A stretch of DNA of 64,000 nucleotides from Pyrocephalus nanus (taxonomy: Eukaryota > Chordata > Aves > Passeriformes > Tyrannidae), in NCBI GenBank assembly GCA_038380795.1, contig CM076277.1, positions 463,501 through 527,500 on the forward strand, given 5' to 3'. The translations under genes were made by a program, and so were the position numbers. The notes under the pieces are model-generated. The model saw nothing but the letters and a program-made list of their open reading frames with translations. It was not told the DNA's origin and searched no databases. This document shows positions 9,745-21,998 of this stretch, one piece after another. The first letter of the stretch is position 1. Each line of letters starts with the position of its first letter.

Positions 9745-9979
9745 CCAAGTCTGAACCGGTCTGAACCGGTCTGAACTAGTTTAAACCGTTGTGAGACTGC
9801 TGCTCTTTCTAAACTGATACAAGAATAGGGAAGCACTGCTGTAAATATAGAGCATTATTGCCTAGTTAGATTTGTGGAGGGTGAGAGAAAATTGGCCCAG
9901 AGTAAACGCAAAACATTTTTGGTGCAAAATGTGGATAGAGACTGCTAGGAGGGATAAGGACCAGATCAGATCACAACAC

Positions 9980-10550
9980 CAAATTATATTTGAAACCCTC
10001 AGGAAACCCCAAACGACAAAATGCTCCTAAAAACCCCCCAAACACCAGAAAACCCCCATCAAATTACAAAAGCACCTTACCATTCCTAAGCAAATTACAC
10101 AGTAAAAACTGCTTAGAGACAGAGTTTTATGCCTTTAAACAGCAGGTATTTATTAGGCGACGTCATGCAGCTCTCCGGCTCGGGCTGGGCAAAAAGAGCT
10201 CCGAAATGTTTGAGTAAAAACACGCAATTTATACAGTTTCTAATTACGATTACAACATATTCATATACGTACCCATGTTATTGTATTATTGGATTACTAT
10301 ATGTCCGGGTGGAGTTTGAGGCGTGGTCTTTCTTCTGAGGAATATCATGGTGATACATCCTGCCTTCATCATAGGGTCTCAAATTTATTCCTCATTTTTG
10401 GGTGACCCCGGAGACCTTCTGTACTTTCCATTGTTTCATGTTCTATCCGTTGGAGCTTGGAAAAAGCCTTGGCTTCGGGCCTATTTTACCTATTCAAATA
10501 TCTACCTTAGCCTGTTTGGCTATAATTTATTACCTCTGGGCTCTTTGTGC
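9980..10550 (-). mobile_element. LTR-like block, unit 3
   Basis: TATA is at 10226-10233 and AATAAA at 10149-10154 (- strand). Confidence 0.4.
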
Positions 10551-13268
10551 AATGTACCTGTTGGTTTCTAGGTCTGCAGAATTTGTACGGAACAAAATCT
10601 TTTTTGAGTGAGGTAGAGAAAGCGGGGGGGGAAGAGAACAGTGGATTTTGCAGTAAGATGCTTCGATTTACAGTTCTAGAGCCTCGTTTTGCTTCAGTCA
10701 AAAAGGCGGGCGGTGTGACTCTCTGGGAGCGGCGACAACTTTCTGCCCTCGCACCGTTTGCCTGGGAGGAATCCTCAGAAGCATTCCGGTGTCTAAATTG
10801 AACATCTGAGTTTGGGGTGGGACTCCTGCTAGTGCACAAAACGCCGTTCCCCCAGAAAAAGAAAGCCCTTACCCTCTGGTTATCAGGTGTAGGTTGCAAA
10901 GCGCTCTGTGGGAAATGAGAGCTCACGGTCCCGACACCTTGTATCCGGAGGGAATCTTCGTACGACTTCAATTTCCCGAGTCCCGCCGCCTGCTTTGCCG
11001 CAGGACTCCTGTGAGGGACCGGCTGCGGAGGACAAAAGAAATGCTCGGTCGGCTGGCAGGCGACAGGCACTTTAGGAATGGCAGGCTTAGCTTTATAGTC
11101 TTTTCTTGCCTCTGTGGGTATACGCGCTATAATTGGTCGGTTGTTTCTCTTCGCGTGCAGCGCTTAGTCTTTTGATTGGCAGTCGGGGTCCTGTTGTGTT
11201 CTGGCGAAGCTCAAAACGATGCCTATTATTTACTGTAGTTTTTCTTCCCTTTCTGCTCTCCTGCCTTGGTGCTGTTTACATTCTTTTACAATCTCAGAGC
11301 TGTAACTGATTAAATTCAAGGCTTAAGTTGTCAACAGCCCAGCTGTTTCCAATAAATGACAGCCCTCTGTTCCCAGCAAAAAAAGGTCTTATATTCAAGG
11401 TCTCAAGTCTAGTTAGTGAGAGACCCCTGCATTTGCCCGTGCAGGAAAATCATCCGGGTCTGGGACCTTTTGTTTCAGAGCGACCTTTGTCCATATTCCG
11501 TTTAGGGAGTTGTACTGCAATTTTGGTCCCGGTCAGCGGCGAGAAAAAAACAGATCTTTCCCCGAATAAGGAAGCCTGTACCCTCAGGGTCTCAGGTGTA
11601 AGTGGTGAGAGACCCAGTAAATTCCAAGAGTGGCAAGAGTGCTCTGTCCTTTAGACTTTTTGTCTGGGAGAAATCTTCATCCCTGTTCAATTTCAGGAAC
11701 CTAAGCAGCTATCTCGATGCAGCACTCCTGCAAAAAAAGAACAGATGTTAACTACAGGAAAAGAAAACCCATACCCTATGGGTCTCAGGTGCAGGTGGTG
11801 GGATACCTCTGGCCCTCCATGGGCAGCAACAGCTTTCTGAGGTGGCACCTTTTGCCTGAGAGGAATGTTGACTATGTTTGCTCTGGGAGCTCAGACTGGG
11901 ATATCCAGTACAGATCTCCTTCAATCAAATGAGACACTGTTACCCCAGGTAAAAAAGCCGTTACCTTCTGTCTCTCAACGGCAGCTGGTGGGTGCCTCCA
12001 TCGGCAGCAAGAGCTTTCTGTAGTGGCACCTTCTGTGTGAGAGGAACGTTCATCCGTATTCAATTTGACGAGTCAAACCACCTATCTCAGTCCACGACTC
12101 CTGCAAGCAAATAGTATCCTATTTCCCCTAGGACAAAAAGCCCTTACCCTCAGGATCTCAAGTGTGTTAATTAGACACCCTTGACAGTTCATGGGCAGTG
12201 AGAACGTTCTATCCTGTCACCTTTTGTCTGGGAGGAATCTTGGTCCTTGTTCCATTTGGAACTGGACGGGCAGTTGCAGTGCAGGGTTCCTGCAAGGTAA
12301 CAACAACCCTTTACCCCAGAAAAGAAAGCCCTTAACCTTGGGATCTAAGGTGCAATTGATAGACCAGCCTACCCTTCCATGGACAGCAAGAACTTGCTGC
12401 GGTGACACCCTTTCTCTGGGAGGATTCTTAGTCCATATTCAATGTTGGATGGCAGACTGACAATATCGGCACGGGGCTCCTGCGAGCAAATCGCAGACCA
12501 TTTCCGCATGAAAGGCAGCTAGTAGCCACAAGTACTCTAATGCAGGTGAAGGGAGACCCGTGACAGTGCATGGGGCAGCCACACATTTTTGTCCTTGCCT
12601 CTTCTGTATGGAGAGTATGTTGATACGTGTACGCCTTAGACGGTCATACTGTTATGATCGGCACTACTCTCTGAAAACCAAACGACAGCCCTTTCCCACA
12701 GAACTGGGCTGTTAGGAGTAGTTAGTGGGAAAGGCTGAGCCCACGAAAGGAGAGAGCTTTGTGTGTTGGCACATCTTGTCTGGGAGGAATCTTCATTCGT
12801 ACTTTATATTGGAATCAGACCGGCAATTTCAGAGCAGGACATCTGCAAGTGCACAAAAGCCCTTTCTCCCAGGAAGGCGAGTGCCAACCCTTGAGATATC
12901 GGGTACAATTGGTGGGCCAGCCTTGGAACTCTATGGGCAGCAGGAGCTATCTGTCCAGCCACCTTCAGTCTGAGAGCGATCTTTGTCCGTATTCGATTTT
13001 GGAGTCAGACTGGAAATTTCATCACAGAATTCCTGCAAGTGAACAACAGCCCTTTATCCCAGAAAACAAAACGCTTACCCTCAGGGTAAAATGTCCGGGT
13101 TGTGGGCAAGCCTGGGCACTCCATTGGAAGCAGGAGCTTTCTTTGATGGCACCTCTTGCCTGGCAGGAATCTTTCTCCATATTTAATTTTGGCATTCAGA
13201 CTGGTAATTTTGGCGCAGGATCCCTGCAAGCGGACGACAGCTCTTTCTCCCGGGAAAAATACTGCTTA

Positions 13269-13309
13269 CCCTAACCCTAACCCTAACCCTAACGCTAACC
13301 CTAACCCTA

Positions 13310-13341
<32 letters not shown>

Positions 13342-13437
13342 CAGCCTAACCCTAACCCTAACCCTAAAGCCTAACGTTAACCCTAACCCTAACCCTAACC
13401 CTAACCCTAACCCTAACCCTAACCCTAACCCTAACCC

Positions 13438-13478
<41 letters not shown>

Positions 13479-13513
13479 CCCTAACCCTAACCCTAAACCT
13501 AACCCTAACCCTA

Positions 13514-13546
<33 letters not shown>

Positions 13547-13558
13547 CCCTAACCCTAA
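13269..13558 (+). repeat. Telomeric tract, unit 4 (290 bp)
   Basis: It has the barcode with nine hexamers in the perfect run (13381-13434). Confidence 0.97.
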
Positions 13559-13793
13559 CCAAGTCTGAACCGGTCTGAACCGGTCTGAACTAGTTTAAAC
13601 CGTTGTGAGACTGCTGCTCTTTCTAAACTGATACAAGAATAGGGAAGCACTGCTGTAAATATAGAGCATTATTGCCTAGTTAGATTTGTGGAGGGTGAGA
13701 GAAAATTGGCCCAGAGTAAACGCAAAACATTTTTGGTGCAAAATGTGGATAGAGACTGCTAGGAGGGATAAGGACCAGATCAGATCACAACAC

Positions 13794-14364
13794 CAAATTA
13801 TATTTGAAACCCTCAGGAAACCCCAAACGACAAAATGCTCCTAAAAACCCCCCAAACACCAGAAAACCCCCATCAAATTACAAAAGCACCTTACCATTCC
13901 TAAGCAAATTACACAGTAAAAACTGCTTAGAGACAGAGTTTTATGCCTTTAAACAGCAGGTATTTATTAGGCGACGTCATGCAGCTCTCCGGCTCGGGCT
14001 GGGCAAAAAGAGCTCCGAAATGTTTGAGTAAAAACACGCAATTTATACAGTTTCTAATTACGATTACAACATATTCATATACGTACCCATGTTATTGTAT
14101 TATTGGATTACTATATGTCCGGGTGGAGTTTGAGGCGTGGTCTTTCTTCTGAGGAATATCATGGTGATACATCCTGCCTTCATCATAGGGTCTCAAATTT
14201 ATTCCTCATTTTTGGGTGACCCCGGAGACCTTCTGTACTTTCCATTGTTTCATGTTCTATCCGTTGGAGCTTGGAAAAAGCCTTGGCTTCGGGCCTATTT
14301 TACCTATTCAAATATCTACCTTAGCCTGTTTGGCTATAATTTATTACCTCTGGGCTCTTTGTGC
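13794..14364 (-). mobile_element. LTR-like block, unit 4
   Basis: TATA is at 14040-14047 and AATAAA at 13963-13968 (- strand). Confidence 0.4.
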
Positions 14365-17082
14365 AATGTACCTGTTGGTTTCTAGGTCTGCAGAATTTGT
14401 ACGGAACAAAATCTTTTTTGAGTGAGGTAGAGAAAGCGGGGGGGGAAGAGAACAGTGGATTTTGCAGTAAGATGCTTCGATTTACAGTTCTAGAGCCTCG
14501 TTTTGCTTCAGTCAAAAAGGCGGGCGGTGTGACTCTCTGGGAGCGGCGACAACTTTCTGCCCTCGCACCGTTTGCCTGGGAGGAATCCTCAGAAGCATTC
14601 CGGTGTCTAAATTGAACATCTGAGTTTGGGGTGGGACTCCTGCTAGTGCACAAAACGCCGTTCCCCCAGAAAAAGAAAGCCCTTACCCTCTGGTTATCAG
14701 GTGTAGGTTGCAAAGCGCTCTGTGGGAAATGAGAGCTCACGGTCCCGACACCTTGTATCCAGAGGGAATCTTCGTACGACTTCAATTTCCCGAGTCCCGC
14801 CGCCTGCTTTGCCGCAGGACTCCTGCGAGGGACCGGCTGCGGAGGACAAAAGAAATGCTCGGTCGGCTGGCAGGCGACAGGCACTTTAGGAATGGCAGGC
14901 TTAGCTTTATAGTCTTTTCTTGCCTCTGTGGGTATACGCGCTATAATTGGTCGGTTGTTTCTCTTCGCGTGCAGCGCTTAGTCTTTTGATTGGCAGTCGG
15001 GGTCCTGTTGTGTTCTGGCGAAGCTCAAAACGATGCCTATTATTTACTGTAGTTTTTCTTCCCTTTCTGCTCTCCTGCCTTGGTGCTGTTTACATTCTTT
15101 TACAATCTCAGAGCTGTAACTGATTAAATTCAAGGCTTAAGTTGTCAACAGCCCAGCTGTTTCCAATAAATGACAGCCCTCTGTTCCCAGCAAAAAAAGG
15201 TCTTATATTCAAGGTCTCAAGTCTAGTTAGTGAGAGACCCCTGCATTTGCCCGTGCAGGAAAATCATCCGGGTCTGGGACCTTTTGTTTCAGAGCGACCT
15301 TTGTCCATATTCCGTTTAGGGAGTTGTACTGCAATTTTGGTCCCGGTCAGCGGCGAGAAAAAAACAGATCTTTCCCCGAATAAGGAAGCCTGTACCCTCA
15401 GGGTCTCAGGTGTAAGTGGTGAGAGACCCAGTAAATTCCAAGAGTGGCAAGAGTGCTCTGTCCTTTAGACTTTTTGTCTGGGAGAAATCTTCATCCCTGT
15501 TCAATTTCAGGAACCTAAGCAGCTATCTCGATGCAGCACTCCTGCAAAAAAAGAACAGATGTTAACTACAGGAAAAGAAAACCCATACCCTATGGGTCTC
15601 AGGTGCAGGTGGTGGGATACCTCTGGCCCTCCATGGGCAGCAACAGCTTTCTGAGGTGGCACCTTTTGCCTGAGAGGAATGTTGACTATGTTTGCTCTGG
15701 GAGCTCAGACTGGGATATCCAGTACAGATCTCCTTCAATCAAATGAGACACTGTTACCCCAGGTAAAAAAGCCGTTACCTTCTGTCTCTCAACGGCAGCT
15801 GGTGGGTGCCTCCATCGGCAGCAAGAGCTTTCTGTAGTGGCACCTTCTGTGTGAGAGGAACGTTCATCCGTATTCAATTTGACGAGTCAAACCACCTATC
15901 TCAGTCCACGACTCCTGCAAGCAAATAGTATCCTATTTCCCCTAGGACAAAAAGCCCTTACCCTCAGGATCTCAAGTGTGTTAATTAGACACCCTTGACA
16001 GTTCATGGGCAGTGAGAACGTTCTATCCTGTCACCTTTTGTCTGGGAGGAATCTTGGTCCTTGTTCCATTTGGAACTGGACGGGCAGTTGCAGTGCAGGG
16101 TTCCTGCAAGGTAACAACAACCCTTTACCCCAGAAAAGAAAGCCCTTAACCTTGGGATCTAAGGTGCAATTGATAGACCAGCCTACCCTTCCATGGACAG
16201 CAAGAACTTGCTGCGGTGACACCCTTTCTCTGGGAGGATTCTTAGTCCATATTCAATGTTGGATGGCAGACTGACAATATCGGCACGGGGCTCCTGCGAG
16301 CAAATCGCAGACCATTTCCGCATGAAAGGCAGCTAGTAGCCACAAGTACTCTAATGCAGGTGAAGGGAGACCCGTGACAGTGCATGGGGCAGCCACACAT
16401 TTTTGTCCTTGCCTCTTCTGTATGGAGAGTATGTTGATACGTGTACGCCTTAGACGGTCATACTGTTATGATCGGCACTACTCTCTGAAAACCAAACGAC
16501 AGCCCTTTCCCACAGAACTGGGCTGTTAGGAGTAGTTAGTGGGAAAGGCTGAGCCCACGAAAGGAGAGAGCTTTGTGTGTTGGCACATCTTGTCTGGGAG
16601 GAATCTTCATTCGTACTTTATATTGGAATCAGACCGGCAATTTCAGAGCAGGACATCTGCAAGTGCACAAAAGCCCTTTCTCCCAGGAAGGCGAGTGCCA
16701 ACCCTTGAGATATCGGGTACAATTGGTGGGCCAGCCTTGGAACTCTATGGGCAGCAGGAGCTATCTGTCCAGCCACCTTCAGTCTGAGAGCGATCTTTGT
16801 CCGTATTCGATTTTGGAGTCAGACTGGAAATTTCATCACAGAATTCCTGCAAGTGAACAACAGCCCTTTATCCCAGAAAACAAAACGCTTACCCTCAGGG
16901 TAAAATGTCCGGGTTGTGGGCAAGCCTGGGCACTCCATTGGAAGCAGGAGCTTTCTTTGATGGCACCTCTTGCCTGGCAGGAATCTTTCTCCATATTTAA
17001 TTTTGGCATTCAGACTGGTAATTTTGGCGCAGGATCCCTGCAAGCGGACGACAGCTCTTTCTCCCGGGAAAAATACTGCTTA

Positions 17083-17123
17083 CCCTAACCCTAACCCTAA
17101 CCCTAACGCTAACCCTAACCCTA

Positions 17124-17155
<32 letters not shown>

Positions 17156-17245
17156 CAGCCTAACCCTAACCCTAACCCTAAAGCCTAACGTTAACCCTAA
17201 CCCTAACCCTAACCCTAACCCTAACCCTAACCCTAACCCTAACCC

Positions 17246-17286
<41 letters not shown>

Positions 17287-17333
17287 CCCTAACCCTAACC
17301 CTAAACCTAACCCTAAACCTAACCCTAACCCTA

Positions 17334-17366
<33 letters not shown>

Positions 17367-17378
17367 CCCTAACCCTAA
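17083..17378 (+). repeat. Telomeric tract, unit 5 (296 bp)
   Basis: The perfect run has eight hexamers (17195-17242). The 12-bp excess over unit 2 is a duplication of CCCTAAACCTAA downstream of it. Confidence 0.97.
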
Positions 17379-17613
17379 CCAAGTCTGAACCGGTCTGAAC
17401 CGGTCTGAACTAGTTTAAACCGTTGTGAGACTGCTGCTCTTTCTAAACTGATACAAGAATAGGGAAGCACTGCTGTAAATATAGAGCATTATTGCCTAGT
17501 TAGATTTGTGGAGGGTGAGAGAAAATTGGCCCAGAGTAAACGCAAAACATTTTTGGTGCAAAATGTGGATAGAGACTGCTAGGAGGGATAAGGACCAGAT
17601 CAGATCACAACAC

Positions 17614-18184
17614 CAAATTATATTTGAAACCCTCAGGAAACCCCAAACGACAAAATGCTCCTAAAAACCCCCCAAACACCAGAAAACCCCCATCAAATTA
17701 CAAAAGCACCTTACCATTCCTAAGCAAATTACACAGTAAAAACTGCTTAGAGACAGAGTTTGATGCCTTTAAACAGCAGGTATTTATTAGGCGACGTCAT
17801 GCAGCTCTCCGGCTCGGGCTGGGCAAAAAGAGCTCCGAAATGTTTGAGTAAAAACACGCAATTTATACAGTTTCTAATTACGATTACAACATATTCATAT
17901 ACGTACCCATGTTATTGTATTATTGGATTACTATATGTCCGGGTGGAGTTTGAGGCGTGGTCTTTCTTCTGAGGAATATCATGGTGATACATCCTGCCTT
18001 CATCATAGGGTCTCAAATTTATTCCTCATTTTTGGGTGACCCCGGAGACCTTCTGTACTTTCCATTGTTTCATGTTCTATCCGTTGGAGCTTGGAAAAAG
18101 CCTTGGCTTCGGGCCTATTTTACCTATTCAAATATCTACCTTAGCCTGTTTGGCTATAATTTATTACCTCTGGGCTCTTTGTGC
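17614..18184 (-). mobile_element. LTR-like block, unit 5
   Basis: TATA is at 17860-17867 and AATAAA at 17783-17788 (- strand). The U5-like part carries the T-to-G change shared with units 6 and 7. Confidence 0.4.
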
Positions 18185-20902
18185 AATGTACCTGTTGGTT
18201 TCTAGGTCTGCAGAATTTGTACAGAACAAAATCTTTTTTGAGTGAGGTAGAGAAAGCGGGGGGGGAAGAGAACAGTGGATTTTGCAGTAAGATGCTTCGA
18301 TTTACAGTTCTAGAGCCTCGTTTTGCTTCAGTCAAAAAGGCGGGCGGTGTGACTCTCTGGGAGCGGCGACAACTTTCTGCCCTCGCACCGTTTGCCTGGG
18401 AGGAATCCTCAGAAGCATTCCGGTGTCTAAATTGAACATCTGAGTTTGGGGTGGGACTCCTGCTAGTGCACAAAACGCCGTTCCCCCAGAAAAAGAAAGC
18501 CCTTACCCTCTGGTTATCAGGTGTAGGTTGCAAAGCGCTCTGTGGGAAATGAGAGCTCACGGTCCCGACACCTTGTATCCGGAGGGAATCTTCGTACGAC
18601 TTCAATTTCCCGAGTCCCGCCGCCTGCTTTGCCGCAGGACTCCTGCGAGGGACCGGCTGCGGAGGACAAAAGAAATGCTCGGTCGGCTGGCAGGCGACAG
18701 GCACTTTAGGAATGGCAGGCTTAGCTTTATAGTCTTTTCTTGCCTCTGTGGGTATACGCGCTATAATTGGTCGGTTGTTTCTCTTCGCGTGCAGCGCTTA
18801 GTCTTTTGATTGGCAGTCGGGGTCCTGTTGTGTTCTGGCGAAGCTCAAAACGATGCCTATTATTTACTGTAGTTTTTCTTCCCTTTCTGCTCTCCTGCCT
18901 TGGTGCTGTTTACATTCTTTTACAATCTCAGAGCTGTAACTGATTAAATTCAAGGCTTAAGTTGTCAACAGCCCAGCTGTTTCCAATAAATGACAGCCCT
19001 CTGTTCCCAGCAAAAAAAGGTCTTATATTCAAGGTCTCAAGTCTAGTTAGTGAGAGACCCCTGCATTTGCCCGTGCAGGAAAATCATCCGGGTCTGGGAC
19101 CTTTTGTTTCAGAGCGACCTTTGTCCATATTCCGTTTAGGGAGTTGTACTGCAATTTTGGTCCCGGTCAGCGGCGAGAAAAAAACAGATCTTTCCCCGAA
19201 TAAGGAAGCCTGTACCCTCAGGGTCTCAGGTGTAAGTGGTGAGAGACCCAGTAAATTCCAAGAGTGGCAAGAGTGCTCTGTCCTTTAGACTTTTTGTCTG
19301 GGAGAAATCTTCATCCCTGTTCAATTTCAGGAACCTAAGCAGCTATCTCGATGCAGCACTCCTGCAAAAAAAGAACAGATCTTAACTACAGGAAAAGAAA
19401 ACCCATACCCTATGGGTCTCAGGTGCAGGTGGTGGGATACCTCTGGCCCTCCATGGGCAGCAACAGCTTTCTGAGGTGGCACCTTTTGCCTGAGAGGAAT
19501 GTTGACTATGTTTGCTCTGGGAGCTCAGACTGGGATATCCAGTACAGATCTCCTTCAATCAAATGAGACACTGTTACCCCAGGTAAAAAAGCCGTTACCT
19601 TCTGTCTCTCAACGGCAGCTGGTGGGTGCCTCCATCGGCAGCAAGAGCTTTCTGTAGTGGCACCTTCTGTGTGAGAGGAACGTTCATCCGTATTCAATTT
19701 GACGAGTCAAACCACCTATCTCAGTCCACGACTCCTGCAAGCAAATAGTATCCTATTTCCCCTAGGACAAAAAGCCCTTACCCTCAGGATCTCAAGTGTG
19801 TTAATTAGACACCCTTGACAGTTCATGGGCAGTGAGAACGTTCTATCCTGTCACCTTTTGTCTGGGAGGAATCTTGGTCCTTGTTCCATTTGGAACTGGA
19901 CGGGCAGTTGCAGTGCAGGGTTCCTGCAAGGTAACAACAACCCTTTACCCCAGAAAAGAAAGCCCTTAACCTTGGGATCTAAGGTGCAATTGATAGACCA
20001 GCCTACCCTTCCATGGACAGCAAGAACTTGCTGCGGTGACACCCTTTCTCTGGGAGGATTCTTAGTCCATATTCAATGTTGGATGGCAGACTGACAATAT
20101 CGGCACGGGGCTCCTGCGAGCAAATCGCAGACCATTTCCGCATGAAAGGCAGCTAGTAGCCACAAGTACTCTAATGCAGGTGAAGGGAGACCCGTGACAG
20201 TGCATGGGGCAGCCACACATTTTTGTCCTTGCCTCTTCTGTATGGAGAGTATGTTGATACGTGTACGCCTTAGACGGTCATACTGTTATGATCGGCACTA
20301 CTCTCTGAAAACCAAACGACAGCCCTTTCCCACAGAACTGGGCTGTTAGGAGTAGTTAGTGGGAAAGGCTGAGCCCACGAAAGGAGAGAGCTTTGTGTGT
20401 TGGCACATCTTGTCTGGGAGGAATCTTCATTCGTACTTTATATTGGAATCAGACCGGCAATTTCAGAGCAGGACATCTGCAAGTGCACAAAAGCCCTTTC
20501 TCCCAGGAAGGCGAGTGCCAACCCTTGAGATATCGGGTACAATTGGTGGGCCAGCCTTGGAACTCTATGGGCAGCAGGAGCTATCTGTCCAGCCACCTTC
20601 AGTCTGAGAGCGATCTTTGTCCGTATTCGATTTTGGAGTCAGACTGGAAATTTCATCACAGAATTCCTGCAAGTGAACAACAGCCCTTTATCCCAGAAAA
20701 CAAAACGCTTACCCTCAGGGTAAAATGTCCGGGTTGTGGGCAAGCCTGGGCACTCCATTGGAAGCAGGAGCTTTCTTTGATGGCACCTCTTGCCTGGCAG
20801 GAATCTTTCTCCATATTTAATTTTGGCATTCAGACTGGTAATTTTGGCGCAGGATCCCTGCAAGCGGACGACAGCTCTTTCTCCCGGGAAAAATACTGCT
20901 TA

Positions 20903-20943
20903 CCCTAACCCTAACCCTAACCCTAACGCTAACCCTAACCCTA

Positions 20944-20975
<32 letters not shown>

Positions 20976-21065
20976 CAGCCTAACCCTAACCCTAACCCTA
21001 AAGCCTAACGTTAACCCTAACCCTAACCCTAACCCTAACCCTAACCCTAACCCTAACCCTAACCC

Positions 21066-21106
<41 letters not shown>

Positions 21107-21153
21107 CCCTAACCCTAACCCTAAACCTAACCCTAAACCTAACCCTAACCCTA

Positions 21154-21186
<33 letters not shown>

Positions 21187-21192
21187 CCCTAA
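20903..21192 (+). repeat. Telomeric tract, unit 6 (290 bp)
   Basis: It has the same eight-hexamer run and CCCTAAACCTAA duplication as unit 5, but one hexamer fewer at the right end. Confidence 0.97.
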
Positions 21193-21427
21193 CCAAGTCT
21201 GAACCGGTCTGAACCGGTCTGAACTAGTTTAAACCGTTGTGAGACTGCTGCTCTTTCTAAACTGATACAAGAATAGGGAAGCACTGCTGTAAATATAGAG
21301 CATTATTGCCTAGTTAGATTTGTGGAGGGTGAGAGAAAATTGGCCCAGAGTAAACGCAAAACATTTTTGGTGCAAAATGTGGATAGAGACTGCTAGGAGG
21401 GATAAGGACCAGATCAGATCACAACAC

Positions 21428-21998
21428 CAAATTATATTTGAAACCCTCAGGAAACCCCAAACGACAAAATGCTCCTAAAAACCCCCCAAACACCAGAAAA
21501 CCCCCATCAAATTACAAAAGCACCTTACCATTCCTAAGCAAATTACACAGTAAAAACTGCTTAGAGACAGAGTTTGATGCCTTTAAACAGCAGGTATTTA
21601 TTAGGCGACGTCATGCAGCTCTCCGGCTCGGGCTGGGCAAAAAGAGCTCCGAAATGTTTGAGTAAAAACACGCAATTTATACAGTTTCTAATTACGATTA
21701 CAACATATTCATATACGTACCCATGTTATTGTATTATTGGATTACTATATGTCCGGGTGGAGTTTGAGGCGTGGTCTTTCTTCTGAGGAATATCATGGTG
21801 ATACATCCTGCCTTCATCATAGGGTCTCAAATTTATTCCTCATTTTTGGGTGACCCCGGAGACCTTCTGTACTTTCCATTGTTTCATGTTCTATCCGTTG
21901 GAGCTTGGAAAAAGCCTTGGCTTCGGGCCTATTTTACCTATTCAAATATCTACCTTAGCCTGTTTGGCTATAATTTATTACCTCTGGGCTCTTTGTGC
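21428..21998 (-). mobile_element. LTR-like block, unit 6
   Basis: TATA is at 21674-21681 and AATAAA at 21597-21602 (- strand). It carries the same U5 change as unit 5. Confidence 0.4.

Larger units (their letters stand above)
7530..11319 (+). repeat. Macrosatellite unit 3
   Basis: This unit is 3,790 bp; the telomeric tract is three hexamers shorter than in unit 2. Private substitutions include GAGCAACC near 7690, AGGACCTC near 8363, AAGTGGAC near 9439 and CTGTGAGG near 11011. Diagnostic sites are G, G and GGAGGG. Confidence 0.97.
11320..15133 (+). repeat. Macrosatellite unit 4
   Basis: This unit is 3,814 bp. It carries TATCCAGAGG near 14757 instead of TATCCGGAGG, a variant shared only with unit 12, eight units away. 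Diagnostic sites are G, G and GGCAGG. Confidence 0.97.
15134..18953 (+). repeat. Macrosatellite unit 5
   Basis: This unit is 3,820 bp. It shares GAGTTTGATGCC (near 17757) with units 6 and 7, and GTACAGAAC (near 18219) with unit 6 only. Its telomeric tract has a 12-bp duplication also present in unit 6. Diagnostic sites are G, G and GGCAGG. Confidence 0.97.
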